Made by a program: the position numbers and the translations under genes. This document shows, piece by piece, positions 34,530 through 46,571 of a stretch of 64,000 bases of DNA (the first letter of the stretch is position 1; every line of letters starts with the position of its first letter). The notes below the pieces were generated by a model, which had not been told where the DNA came from, made no database searches, and saw nothing but the letters and a program-made list of their open reading frames with translations. Source of the DNA: Eretmocerus hayati (lineage: Eukaryota; Arthropoda; Insecta; Hymenoptera; Aphelinidae); contig CM056741.1 in assembly GCA_029851415.1 (NCBI GenBank), forward strand, positions 147,672,522-147,736,521, given 5' to 3'.

Positions 34530-36635
34530 GTGTGTATGAGTGATTTCGCAGCATTTTAGCCAGAGGCGTCACCAGGGGGTCTGGGAAAAGTCCCAAAAAA
34601 TTCTTTTCCGTTAATACTATGTTGAAAAAGTACAAAAAAATCTTTTTGGGATTATTCCGAAGCCCTCCACGGGCCCTAAGGCCCACAGGAGGTCTATTTT
34701 AGGCCCTTTTTTGGCCTATTTCTGCAAAATCATAGCTCCGACTAGACTCAATCTTTTTTTACGTGCTTGGGCGCATTTTCTTCGTTAAGACTACCACTTT
34801 TGAAGAAAAATAGTCCGGAATCAATCATGCAGCCTAGTAACTTCTAGGATCTTTTTGCTGAGGGTAGATTTTAGCGATTTTTGGACCTGCTCCAATGCAA
34901 TCTAGCTCCTACTAGACATATGATAATCGACTTCTGCGGGTAGTCATTTTGAAGGTCTTGGAAAAACCTACGATTTGACCACCTGGAGAAGTCAACTATC
35001 GTACTTTTTAGAGGAGCTATAGTCGATACAAGTTGAGCAGTTTTGTAGAAACGTCAAACTTTGGGCTCAATTTAAAAAAATCGTTTTCTTTCTTCCGACC
35101 CCAAACCTTTTCGAATATGTTCTTCGATACCAATACTATCAATGAGAACGATAACGTGAGTGGGCTATTCAATCCTCGATCTTATTCAGCCAATTTAAAA
35201 CACCCTTTTTTGACTTTTCGCTTAAAATGCCAACACAGGCATGGCTCGCATATGGTTCCATCTGAGTTATTGTGCACCAACCTGGGTGGAATTACTCCCC
35301 AAAGTACCCCCAAATATGTGTAAGAACTTTCGGAGGCGAGCCTCAAGTCAGAAGCGAGCTGGAGGCTCAAACCATCAGGTCCGAGATGGGCATTATTTCG
35401 TCTATTTTGGGGCAGGCGAGCGAGATCTCGATTCCTCGTGTTCTTGCCCACAAACGAGACGAGTGGCTAGAGTAGGAATACGAACATGTCTTTCCGACTC
35501 AAAATGACCATCTAAACACGATTCTGGGGTCAATTCGTGCCTAGGATATCATCCAATCCTCGAACGGCGTTAAACTCCGCAATAGCGGGTTTTGCGCCTC
35601 AACTGCAAAATGACGATGGTTTAGGGAAAAATTGACCCAGGATCGTGTTTAGATGGTCATTTTGAGTCGAAAAATCATGTTTGTACCCCTACTCTAGCCA
35701 CTCGTCTCGTTTATGGGCAAGAATACGAGGAATCGAGACTCCGCTCGCCTGCCCCAAATTAGAGGAAATAATGCCCATCTCGGACCTGATGGTTTGAGCC
35801 TCCAGCTCGCTTCTGGCTCGAGGCTCGCCTGCGGAAGTTCTCACACATATTTGGGGGTACTTTGGGGAGTAATTCCACCCAGGTTGATGCACAATAACTC
35901 AGATGGAAGCATATGCGAGCCATGCCTGTGGGCATTTTAAGCAAAAAGTCAAAAAATGGTGTTTTAAATTGGCTGAATAAAATCGAGAATTGAATGGCCC
36001 ACCCAGATTATTGTTTTAGTTGATAGTATTGGTATCGAAAAACATATTCGCACGGGTTTGGGGTCGAAAGAAAAAAGACGATTTTTTTATTGAGCCCAAA
36101 GTTTGGCGTTTTTACAAAACTGCTCAACTTGTATCGGCTATAGCTCCCATAAAAAGTACGATAATCGACTTCTACAGGTGATCAAATTGTAGGTTTTTGC
36201 AAGACCTTTAAAATGACCACCTGCAGAAGTCGATTATCACATGTCTAGTAGGAGCTAGATTGCTTTGAAGCAGGCCCAAAAATCGCTAAAATCTGCTCTC
36301 AGCAAATAGCTCCTAGGAGTTACTTGGCTGCATGATTGATTCCGGACTATTTTTTTTTCAAAAGTGCTAGACTGAACAAAGAAAATGCGCTGAAGTACGT
36401 AGAAAAAGATTGAGTCTAGTCGGAGCTATGATTTTCCAGAAATAGGCCAAAAAAGGGCCTAAAATAGACCTTCTGTGGGCCCTAGGGCGCGTGGAGGGCT
36501 TCGGAAAAATCTCAAAAAAATTTTTTTGTACTTCTCAAACATAGTATCAATGGAAAAGAATTTTTTGGGATTTTTCCCAGACCCCCCTGGTGACGCCTCC
36601 GGCTGAAATGCTCCGAAATGACTCGTATGCATATT
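34530..36635. repeat. 2.1-kb foldback element with about 1-kb arms
   Basis: Left arm about 34530-35545 and right arm about 35620-36635 are inverted copies, from the outer phrase CAGAGGCGTCACCAGGGGG to the inner phrase GACCATCTAAACACGAT. The arms differ by many substitutions and small indels, so this is an aged biological palindrome and not a simple assembly mirror. Mirrored ORFs (35241-35507 on +, 35944-35759 on -) arise from the arms and are not supported as genes. Confidence 0.9.
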
Positions 36636-36965
36636 GTCTTCTCATTGCCATCCTATCTTTCCTAAACCCTTCTACCAATGTTCCTAAACATTTCAGGATT
36701 TTTGCTCAATGTATCAGCGATGTTCCCATTCCAGCGTCATCTTTTTACTCCTTATAATCCGTATATCAAGACAAATTGATTACCATACATTTAGAATTAT
36801 TATTGAACCATATTTGTCCAAACCCTCCAGCACCCAATCATCAACATGTAAACCTTTCTGTGATCGACTTAAAATATCTCAATTCATTCTAAATAGATCG
36901 GTTAATTCGAAATTTTGATCATATTTCCCTTTTTGATGTAATTTTGCTTTCTCGAAGAGAAAGTA

Positions 36966-38717
36966 TTGGATCGGTACGGGAATTTTTCCATGAAATTATT
37001 TCATGGAGTCCGACTCCCTGACGGGACTCATTCCACGATTTTGTCTCGTCACGCATGTGTTCTTCAAGGATCCAAAGCCGGGTTGCCATTTCACCGTCTT
37101 TTCGCCAACGATACGGCCTCCGTCTGTCGTTACTGTAAACTTAATTTTCATGCGGACGACAAAAATATCTATTACTATGGTAATATCAAAGATGTACAGC
37201 ATATTAGGTTTATTTGATTATGGAGATCAGACTGGTCTGACTGACGTGACTGACCTGATCTGACGTGACCTAACGTGTATTCGGGCGTGGTTTGACCCGA
37301 CCAAGTCAGACCAGCTGCTCCACCGTCAGATGCTTAACCACAACTTATCTTGATTTAAACACTCCGAGGAATGCAATTTCCTGTGTATTGACGTAAATTT
37401 TTTCTCACAATCGTTGAATGACCCCGTAGGAGCAACTTTTTCGTCATGAAGAGTCATAGTTGAGCATGTAGGAGAGGTGGTTGGTCTGTCTTGGTTAGGT
37501 TAGATCAGGGCAGTCACGTCAGTGGAACCAGTCTAATCTCTATAATCGATCAAACCTATTGTGAGAGTTGTTGATGAGGATGTACAGTTATTTCGAGTTC
37601 AGGGGCAGGAAAATGAGATTGGATTGAACTCATTCGAATCCAGAGCCATGTGGTTCGGATCTCGTTACTCTTTGAACAAGTTGAAAGAAATGAATATCCC
37701 ACCGGTCAAAGTTGGTGATCAGGCGGTTGAGCACTGCGAAACTATGAAGGTATTAGAAGTAATCCTAGATGGTTGCTTAAGTATGCGAAGTCAATGTAAT
37801 AACATGGCCAGAAATTGCTTTGCAGCTTTGAGTAAACTACGTGACTGTGGTGACCATCTCTCCAAATTCACTGGACTCTCACTTGTCAAATCTCTCATTT
37901 TCCCACACCTAGAACATGGTCGAGGGCTTTTCCTCGCCTCGTCTGAAGAATTAGAAATGAAACTCACTAGGTGCAAGAGGTGCAAAAATGCAGCGATTCG
38001 TTTTGTTGCCTCCTGTCGAAAGTCAGAACACATCCCGCCTTTATATCGGGAGTATTATATCATGCCTTATCCACTTCGTCGTAATTATCTCAGCATATGT
38101 CTGTTAGCAAGTGTATTAACATCACACAACCTAGGTGTCTGAGAGAACGGTTTGTATTTCGTCCCGTCGACAGTGTTGGGTCTAAACGTCGATCTGAATT
38201 CGAGCTTGTTGCACCAAAGTGGACCTCGAATACCTATGAAAACTCGTTCGTCATTGGCACAATTGCTTTTGTGGAGTGATTTGCCTGATGACTTCCGTCG
38301 TAACTATTCTCGTCGATCTTTTAAGATTAATTTTTCCTCCTACATGTGAGAGGACCACTCCAAAGATAGTTGTAGGTAACGAACTTGATTAAACGCGATG
38401 TATGGGTTAGGCCTGATCGAACTTTCAGCATTTACTATTCATGTCTTGGCTTTCGTCTATATCAGAACTTAGTGAAGTGTATTAGTACTTCTCATATTTG
38501 TGACATGTTCGTTGACGTTTTCGAAACGAATTGTTAGTTAATAGTATTTTTCCTAGTTTTGGCTTTATTCATAGTCAACATAATACAGATGTCTTTGACA
38601 TCTGTATATTAGTGAGTCAACTATGTTGTATCAAGTGTATTTCACGTAGTCTCGGCTACACTCGACCTTTGAGTCCATAGTTGAATTAGTAGATATTAAA
38701 TATCAAATATCAAATAT
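36966..38717 (+). pseudogene. Jockey-like non-LTR retrotransposon remnant (reverse transcriptase)
   Basis: The first part reads VLQGS, then FHADD (the catalytic YADD box with His for Tyr) and KDVQHI up to 37205. After a 352-bp insertion the same frame resumes with VRVVDEDVQLF at 37561. It continues through AMWFGSRYSL, LIFPHLEHG and AAIRFVA to a stop near 38142, then in other frames ERFVFRPV and LWSDLPDDFRRNY, ending near 38349. This is the order seen at the C-terminus of jockey-type reverse transcriptases. A short ATATCAA repeat at about 38692-38717 may be its 3' tail. Frameshifts and the insertion make it dead. Confidence 0.85.
37206..37557. mobile_element. 352-bp MITE inserted in the LINE reverse transcriptase
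   Basis: Inverted arms of about 65 bp (37206-37276 and 37494-37557) with AGGTTT tips and the shared core CACTGACGTGACTG or close variant. ATT flanks both sides (37203-37205 and 37558-37560). Removing one ATT plus the element restores the reverse transcriptase frame as KDVQHIVRVVDEDV, which independently confirms the borders and a 3-bp duplication. Confidence 0.88.
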
Positions 38718-41700
38718 AACGTGACATGCGCATAAAACAGCCTATACTCAACTGTACTTATTGCACTTTGCACCCATCGAGTAAGTGGCAATGAATCATG
38801 CACAGTAAGCAGACCCGGCCCCCCCCCCCAACCAAAGACGAATATCAATAGCCACCCATCATTATCCAAACTATATTGATGCTTCATCCAGTTGTTCCGG
38901 CCTGTAAGATAACTGATCAACCCGTATGCTCTCGTAATTGATGCGATCGACCTTTCAGAAGAACAGCTATCCAACTCTCAACATGTATCTATACGCACAC
39001 AACCAGTCTCTTTCAAAATGAACGGGTATGCCCGTAACGCGGTGATAAGCCAACCCTCGTGGCAAAAAGACTCAGCTGCATTCAGTTCTGAAGCATAAAC
39101 CACAGCACACTCTGTATCACGCCTCGTTCATTATCATAGGTGGAACTCTGCTTAGTACACATTTTACTAGAAGAGCTTCAGGCCACTGTCGAGCTACCCA
39201 TTTACCCATCGCACTGGGTGTGTCATCATGGAGTTATGATTATTTGGATTATCGTTGTTTACCAAGTTGACCTCACACTCGATGGACGCCTCACAAATTG
39301 CCTAGAAACCCTCATTTTTGCCAATTTCACACCAGTGAAATTCACATCCAACTTTCCAAAAAGAGGTCTGATGACAATGTCCCTTTTGGAAAGTTCGATG
39401 TGAATTTTGTCTAGTGAGTTAGAGTAAGCTAACAAGGAGAGCATCGGGTTTGCGAAACATGAATCTTGATGAAACTTTGAAAATCATCTAGTTTTGGTGA
39501 AAAATGAAGATATCTCCAAGGGTTAAATCCAATGAGCTTTCTATTCCGAGATACAGCTATGGAGATTAATGTTGTCCATATAGGCCCATGTTAGAGAGAC
39601 TCATATACATATGCATTGAAGAGATTGACAGAGATAAATTGATCGAGCATCTTTTCAAAGCTCGTATTGCACTTGATTTCTCTGTGGAATTTATCGGTGG
39701 AATGGGTTCTGTAATCGTCCTGCCCTGGCATTATCTGACTTGGTTTTTCACCGCACTCGAGAGATACGAATAGAGGGAATTTGCAGATTTGCGGGGCCCC
39801 CCTCTGCCGCGGGGCCCCAAGCCCAGGCTTCGAAGGCCGAAAGATGGCCCTGATAAAAATGTTGTATCGGAGTAGTGCCAGGCCTTCTTGAAGCTAGCTA
39901 GTCCATGAAAATATTCACGGGTCTTGCCCTGAAGGCGTGAAGGATGTTCCATTACGGCGCGTTTCTCCCTTCCTAGTGAATGTATTTTCTTGTGTTAGTT
40001 CATGGATATTACACAAAATATTTAATATGAGGAGAAATAGTGTGCTATTTGCATTCAAAATGGCTTAAAAGATCTGATTTATTGTATATAAGTGGAATGG
40101 AGTAGAACAGTCATTTGGAAGGGCTTCAGTTGAGTTGCTGAATATCGTTGTTCTGAATCCGCAAGTACAAGCAATCTCAAATTTTGTCTCTGGCTTTACT
40201 AGTGGTTTTCTAGTGATTGATCATGGATTCTGGGCCATTTCCTCGACACTCATGTCGAGGAAACGCTGGGCAAAAATTTCGAGTTTGAAGAGCTTCCCAG
40301 ACTCTCAGGAATGAATTGAAGGGTCTTTCACATTGAGAGGATATGATAGATCAAAATCTATTAATAAATGTGCTCCTGTTGCAGCAAGCTATTATTATAC
40401 GTCATTTCAAGAAACCACGAGTCAACCGAATTTTTGCTTTCAAAGGCACCCGGGCGTGCTATTTGGACCAAGTAACTCGAAAATACTTTAATTGGAACCT
40501 AGAATAGGATGGTGAGATTGATCGAACATTATTTAGAGGTCCAGACATGATAAAAGCTCCTGTATTTTATCGTAACATTTGATCATTGATTTTATCATAA
40601 CCGCTGGCCATTTCTTCAAAAATTGATTCTGGAAGCGATATCCACCGAATCGACTCGATTATCTCTTTCAATGACTGATCTGATGTCGAAACAGGGTTTC
40701 TTGGAATCACTCTTTGGATGTACCTCATAGATTTCGTGGGAAGAATCGAATAATTGAAGATTATGGAGTATCGGTAAAAGTTGGCATGCCCTGAATTTCA
40801 GATCGGAGGGTCAAACTGCTGTGATAGTTTTGGAATCGATTTCCATATATCTTGAATGTACCGTATCAAACAATCGGTTACATCTAAAAAATATTACAGA
40901 GGGTTGACCCCCGATCCGAAATGAACCGGAATTTAAAATCAATTTTGTGTCAAATCCTGAAGTCGACTTATCAATGTCCCAAGGCTTTTGCGCGTTGAAC
41001 GATCAATGCCCTCAGGATTTTACAAGATAATAGGTCACTGCTCTGATGGAATCTTGATCTTCTATGCCAATAAGCATTCTGATCCCTTAAATTACGTGTA
41101 CGATGAAAAGTCTTCCTTCCAATGTTTAGGGAGTCAATCGGTCGCTATACCAAGAAAATTGCAGGCATCCTCAACCATTCTGATTGGTAAGAACCATGTA
41201 AAATAAAGCTGCCAGGTGGGTTACGAGGCACTCGCTCTTGAAGGTTTTTACTATTTCATCTAGAATTGTATAATTTCGATGTTAAATTTTTCAATTTTCC
41301 TGATCCGTCATCAGGAATTGCATCGAATGCAGCTTAACGGTCATGTTGCTCAATTTTTATCCAAAAAGGTAGTGTGTTATCGCTATTTCTCGAAAAATGA
41401 ATTTCTGCAATCATCGACCGAGGAAATTCTGGAGGATGCATGCAACGACCTATGCGGGTGAAGCAGGACATTTTCCTCGTGATAAAAGCCTATGATCCTC
41501 CAGCTTTCGTGTGTTTTCTTGCAGTTCTGTCCTTGTATTATGAAGAAGCATATATTTTTTGCGGAAGTGGAAAAGTCCACGGCTTTGAAACCAACTTCTC
41601 AAAAAAACCGACGAAATTTCATTTGACGAAATCGATTCCTTGCACTGGAAACGCGTTCACCTACATCGATGCTAGCTCTGTTACAAAAGCTACCGATTGT

Positions 41701-41727
41701 CGATATTGAGGCGATCGCTTCTCTCAT
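38718..41727. other. Intergenic, no supported gene
   Basis: No confident gene. A - strand frame (38974-38696) contains ITRAYGLISYLTGRNNW, weakly like the tail of a LINE, next to a C-run at 38819. A short hairpin lies at about 39325-39407 (arms TTCACATC with AACTTTCCAAAA and complement). A GC-rich patch sits at 39792-39825. The rest is AT-rich. Confidence 0.5.
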
Positions 41728-42751
41728 TACAGTTGCTGATTCTCTCACACGGTGGTTCTGAACCAAGTCTACCCTCCGCTGACGACAGCAAGTAGGATTC
41801 TTGTTAGATATGGTTCGGGACATCTGTGGGATAACAACCTACTAAGAATCAAAATCGCCACTTGGGCCGTTTTTTAAAAAAGTCGAAAACACGTGTTTTT
41901 TCGATGTTTTTCCCTTTTTCACCCTCAAAAATTGTAAAGGAACGGATGTAACCAAAAAATATGTAGAGCAACTTTTTGTAAAACTTGAAGCGATGAACAA
42001 AAAAGGTCTCCACACATTTTCCCATATAAGCACTCCTGTTCCTGTAATAAACGTATTTTCGTCTGATACTCGTATTTCATTTGTCATTTTCCACGGTTTT
42101 GATCCCACAACTCAAAGGGAACGCATTTTATCGAAAAAAGTGTACAGTAATTTCTTGTAGATTTATGGAAAATGAATCAAAAAGGTCTCACTCGGTCTCA
42201 ACACATTTTTCGATACAAGGTCGTCCGTTCCCGTAATAAACGTATTTTCGTCCGAGACTCGTATTAGGAACAGGAGGCCTTACATGAATGATTATGTACA
42301 TATTTTACTTGTTTATCCTTTGAAGATCTACAAATATTTAATGTACATATTTTTTGATGAAATGTGTTTCGAGTTACGGGATCGAAACTGTGAAAAATGA
42401 CAGATAATATACGAGTCTCAGACGAAATACGTTTATTACAGGAACAGGAGGTCTTATATGGAGAAATGTATGAAGACCTTTTTTGTTCATCGTTTCAAGT
42501 TCTACAAAAGGTTGCTATATATATTTTTCGATAAAAATGCGCCCCTTTCGAGTTTTTGAGGGTGAAAAAGGGAAAATCATCGAAAAAACACGTTTTTTCG
42601 CCTTTTTTAAAAAACGGCCCAAGTGGCGATTTTGATTCTTAGTAGGTTAAGATCTCACAGATGTCCCGAACCATATCTAACAAGAATCCCACTTGCTGTC
42701 GTCAGCGAAGGATAGACTTGGTTCAGGACCACCGTGCTCAGTAACCGTCAA
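41728..42751. repeat. 1-kb foldback element
   Basis: Left arm about 41728-42180 and right arm about 42330-42751 are inverted copies sharing CGGTGGTTCTGAACCAAG-type ends and the block GGCCCAAGTGGCGATTTTG. The motif TAATAAACGTATTTTCG occurs near 42050 and 42235 and inverted near 42425, so the loop side is itself built from repeated units. Non-coding. Confidence 0.88.
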
Positions 42752-45390
42752 AGGAAGATTGATGTGCAAAGAATGAATTGCCGACGCGGGACTAGAGTGT
42801 CATGATCGAACTCTGGATTAGCAAATCTGTTATCAAAACTTCACGGCGGATAAAGTTGCAGCCAATGAATAAATATACGCAACCACTTCTGTGGAATGCT
42901 GTTTGAACGATATAAACGTATGAACTCTAGTGTTTGGCGTAAACGACATTCATCAGACTTAATGTAGAACGACATGGCGAGTGCCGTCGGCTTTGTACCT
43001 TCTGCACGGGTACTCACCTCTTTCCTATCTGTTTTTTCATTCACCGTTATATCCTTGTACAGAAATATATCAAGGAATCATCCACAAGACAGTCTGGCTA
43101 ACTTGGAATGTATACTGTAGGAAAGACAATCATGATTGTTGATTCTCCTCGCTTTGAGGCAAACAGAGTCACTTGAGACTATACTGACAGAAACAAGGAC
43201 TGCATGTCAACCACCCGGAGGGATTCTTCATTTTGTGTGCATCTCACCTGGGCGTAATCCTCTGCATTAATCCAAGTCCTGTGTAATCCTATTTTCATCT
43301 AAGTTGCAGCTTAGCTAAAACTCCAAATATAGCATGCTGTATTTGGACAATGATATGGAGGCGGATAAAATAACTGGGTAAGAGTAGTTGATCAAAGGAA
43401 CTCTCTTTATTGTACGCATTATAATGAATAGTAGCGGGGTTGTTACGACCACACGCTAACTCTGAAAGTATATGTTATCATCTAATAATACTGCAATAAG
43501 ACAGTCATGAAGTTTGAATATTTTTAAAATTGATTTTGTATAGAAGAACTCAAATAATACAGTACTACATTCAGAGTTTAAACCCATTCACACTTCTCTA
43601 CAAAATATCATCCCTTATGGTCAAATTCATGTTCATAATTCCAATCTTATGTTAGTGATGTGCAAATCTAATCCATTTTCGAATTCGTAACTTGCTATGC
43701 GAATTGCTATTCCATCACTTGGTACTGAACGTGATTCAGGCTGCCTTTCCATGGGACAAGTATTTTGCCAGAATCAGACCGCGAGATTTGAAAATTCCTA
43801 ACCTAACAATGAGTGCGAGAGAGATGGTACGACATTGTTGTCTATCTCTTACACATTGAGAGAGTACCCTCGTTATCTGCCATGGAAAGACATTCTCATT
43901 CTTGACCGAGGCTGGTACTTTGGGCACAATGGAAGCCTTGGAAAAGAAGAAGGACGTCAGCACTTTTCTCGAACTTACTACTGCAATCTAATATCAATCA
44001 CGATCATTTATCGAATTGTAAATTTACTTAGGAAAGAATTTTATCTAGTAATAACAAAAAGTTGTATTATTGCAAGCCAGCAAAAAGATCTCGGATTTAA
44101 CTTTTGAAATAAATAATTTTTGCTATGGCTACTACTCACATGGAAGGTTAGTATGAGATGAAATTCCTTCTATGAAATTCAAACCGAGATCAAAAGATTT
44201 AAAATACTCAAGTGTTACATTCACGCCGTGCATTATGATTAAAACACATCATCTGCTAGAATAAGTAGAGCTGTAGTGATTTACATTTTCTTGTGTACAG
44301 AACCGTAGGCTACGTAAAATGAATCGTTAAGAAAAAATTCATCCTGTCTAGATCCTTCATCGATGAAAACTAATCAGTTGCTTCTCTTCCAACTCAACGA
44401 GCCATGACTTGTAGGAGAAAAATTGCACATTTTTGCAACTGGTAGGGTGAATGTTGATTGCGCGCTTACCTCATTATTCATAATCATCCGTCATCAACGA
44501 GGGGTGTGTGGGAAGTTAAAGGGAAAATGAATATGCATCATTCAAGGAAATGCTCATCTTCGTGACGGTGTGCTAACAGAAATATGATATTAACTTTGTT
44601 TTTACTTTGTTTCTGAGTGAGTAGAAAAAGATATTCAAATGCATCAATCGCAAAATTTATAATATAATAATATCTTTTATTAGAACTCTGTATGGAATTC
44701 ACTGGGAAAAGTCATGGACTTTGAACAACATCAGAGAATATTTCATCTGTTTCTTGAGGAAAGTATTGATAACTCATATCCACTCCCTAAAAGTTGAGAT
44801 TGGGTTAATTCTTGGTAAATTATATGGCCGATATGTTCGATTCTTTTTTGATGTGTATTAATATTCAAGATTCAGATTAGAGAGAAGAAAAAGGTCACAC
44901 ATTTCCCAAATTTTATGTCATAGCAAAATCTTTTGAATCTTTTAAATAATACTAATAGTACATTTCGATAAAAGGGCGTGAAACGTTTTATTCGCATCCT
45001 CGTGATGAAACCCATCACTCGGACGCGAATAATAGGTTTTACGGCCATGTATCTAGCTATACTTTTCGATGAACTGTGAGTAAAAGTCGACAAACTGTGC
45101 GCAAAGTGCATTTTTACGCACAGTGTATCGAAAAGTAATGATTGAAGCGAGTCCTCACTTAGGTACATCTATTATCTACACAGCCCATCCAATCGTGACA
45201 TGGTTGTATTGCGGTTAATCTACAAATGATAACATTAGATCACTGTAATATAATAACAGGAGTATTCATACAATTGGAGATATTTTGCGCCGGCAACGGT
45301 TTCAGCGTACGTAAAAGTCTGTACATATCAGTTGGTACACGCTCACATACTTTTAATCTGGAAACTACGCAGAACTCAAGTTTCCTTGAG
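42752..45390. other. Intergenic, no gene seen
   Basis: AT-rich sequence with only short frames. A small hairpin near 45060-45135 pairs CTTTTCGAT with ATCGAAAAG around GTGCGCAAAGTGCA. Nothing else supported. Confidence 0.5.
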
Positions 45391-45739
45391 TTAACCCTTC
45401 CAGCGCAAGTCATACTTTGGCACATTTCTTTTACATCAAAAGGTTTCATGTCTGTCAAAACTAGTTTAAAAACTGAAATTAGAGATTTTGAAAACTTTTT
45501 GTTTGTTGCCTTTCGCAAGTGCGCAAATGTAGATATCGGGATAACTCTTGGCAGATTCCCATTGAAAAGGCTGGAGTGACTTATTGAATTTCCTCAGATT
45601 TTTTCTTTTATCCATATTTTGATATGGATAAAAGAAAAAATCTGAGAAAATTTATCAGAAATCTGAGGAAATCAGTAATCGCTAATCCATTGGCACCCTG
45701 TATGTCCATAACCACGGACATCCGCGCTGAAAGGGTTGA
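45391..45739. mobile_element. Possible piggyBac-like element containing a perfect hairpin
   Basis: Left edge TTAACCCTTCCAGCGC (45391-45406) resembles the inverted right edge GCGCTGAAAGGGTTGA (45724-45739), with TTAA on the left and a one-base variant on the right. The body carries the 25-bp hairpin described separately. The interior shows little further symmetry, so this call is tentative. Confidence 0.3.
45593..45646. repeat. Perfect 25-bp inverted repeat with 4-base loop
   Basis: Arms 45593-45617 and 45622-45646 (beginning CTCAGATTTTTTCTTT) are exactly complementary around TTTG. Too short-looped and too perfect for a typical microRNA precursor. Confidence 0.95.
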
Positions 45740-46571
45740 AGTTTCTATGGGCGTAACTGGGCAACAGGTTGAAGTAAAATGTCACAATCCCATCCAAAAG
45801 TTGCATGTAAATCAGCTAATTATCGGAATCAGTAACTTTCGATGCTTGAGAGAGATTCAGTTACAGATAAAGCAAGCGTGACGATAGAAATACGAATAGG
45901 GAGCGTTCCGGAGTATTTCATCAAAACCCGTGCCCAGGGGTATCTACAAACAATCTCAAAAATTCTGGTTATTGGTACCAGGTAGTTATGACCTTTTAAG
46001 TATGTTTTAAGATCTCTCGCGGGCTCTGAAGTCCCAATTGGGGCCAGTTGAAGCTTATTCTCATAAACATTGATATATTAGATGATTTGATAACAGGTTA
46101 ATCTTTATGTATAGGCGTCAATGATTTATTTTTTTTATCATGGCACCCATGTTGCTTTTACGAGATCGTAACTTAGGCTAAATCGATCTCTTCGGAAGTT
46201 TTTGGGCGCACTATCTTGGTCAAAATGAGCATGATTGAAAGAAATCTGTTTTAATCACGAAAATAATGAGCTTTTATAGCTTCTGCTCCCGAGTTTGATG
46301 AGATAAAGTAGGTAAGTGTGCGTAATATTTCCCCACTACTTTAGTTTTGGCTGATCTCGATATTATTCAACGTATGTTAGCTCGTATGAAAATAATTTCA
46401 AGACCTCTAAGATGAGATGGAGTACGTTTGATTTCAAGGAATTGGAGCCGATCTATCTTGCTATTTGCAAGAAAAGATTTTTGTCGAGTTTTTGACAATG
46501 TGTTTCTAATATGCCTCCATAGTCATATCGCGATTCTGAAGCTCTGGGAAAGCGTTCTCGGTTCCGGACCC

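Noticed and set aside
35182..35944. Mirrored 88- to 96-codon frames
   Set aside because: Arms of the 2.1-kb foldback; all frames are explained by the repeat.
38696..38974. LINE C-terminal fragment
   Set aside because: Only a short phrase (LISYLTGRNNW) is suggestive; too weak for a separate call.
45593..45646. Pre-microRNA
   Set aside because: The stem is perfect with a 4-base loop and flanked by repeat-like ends; microRNA precursors normally have larger loops and bulges.
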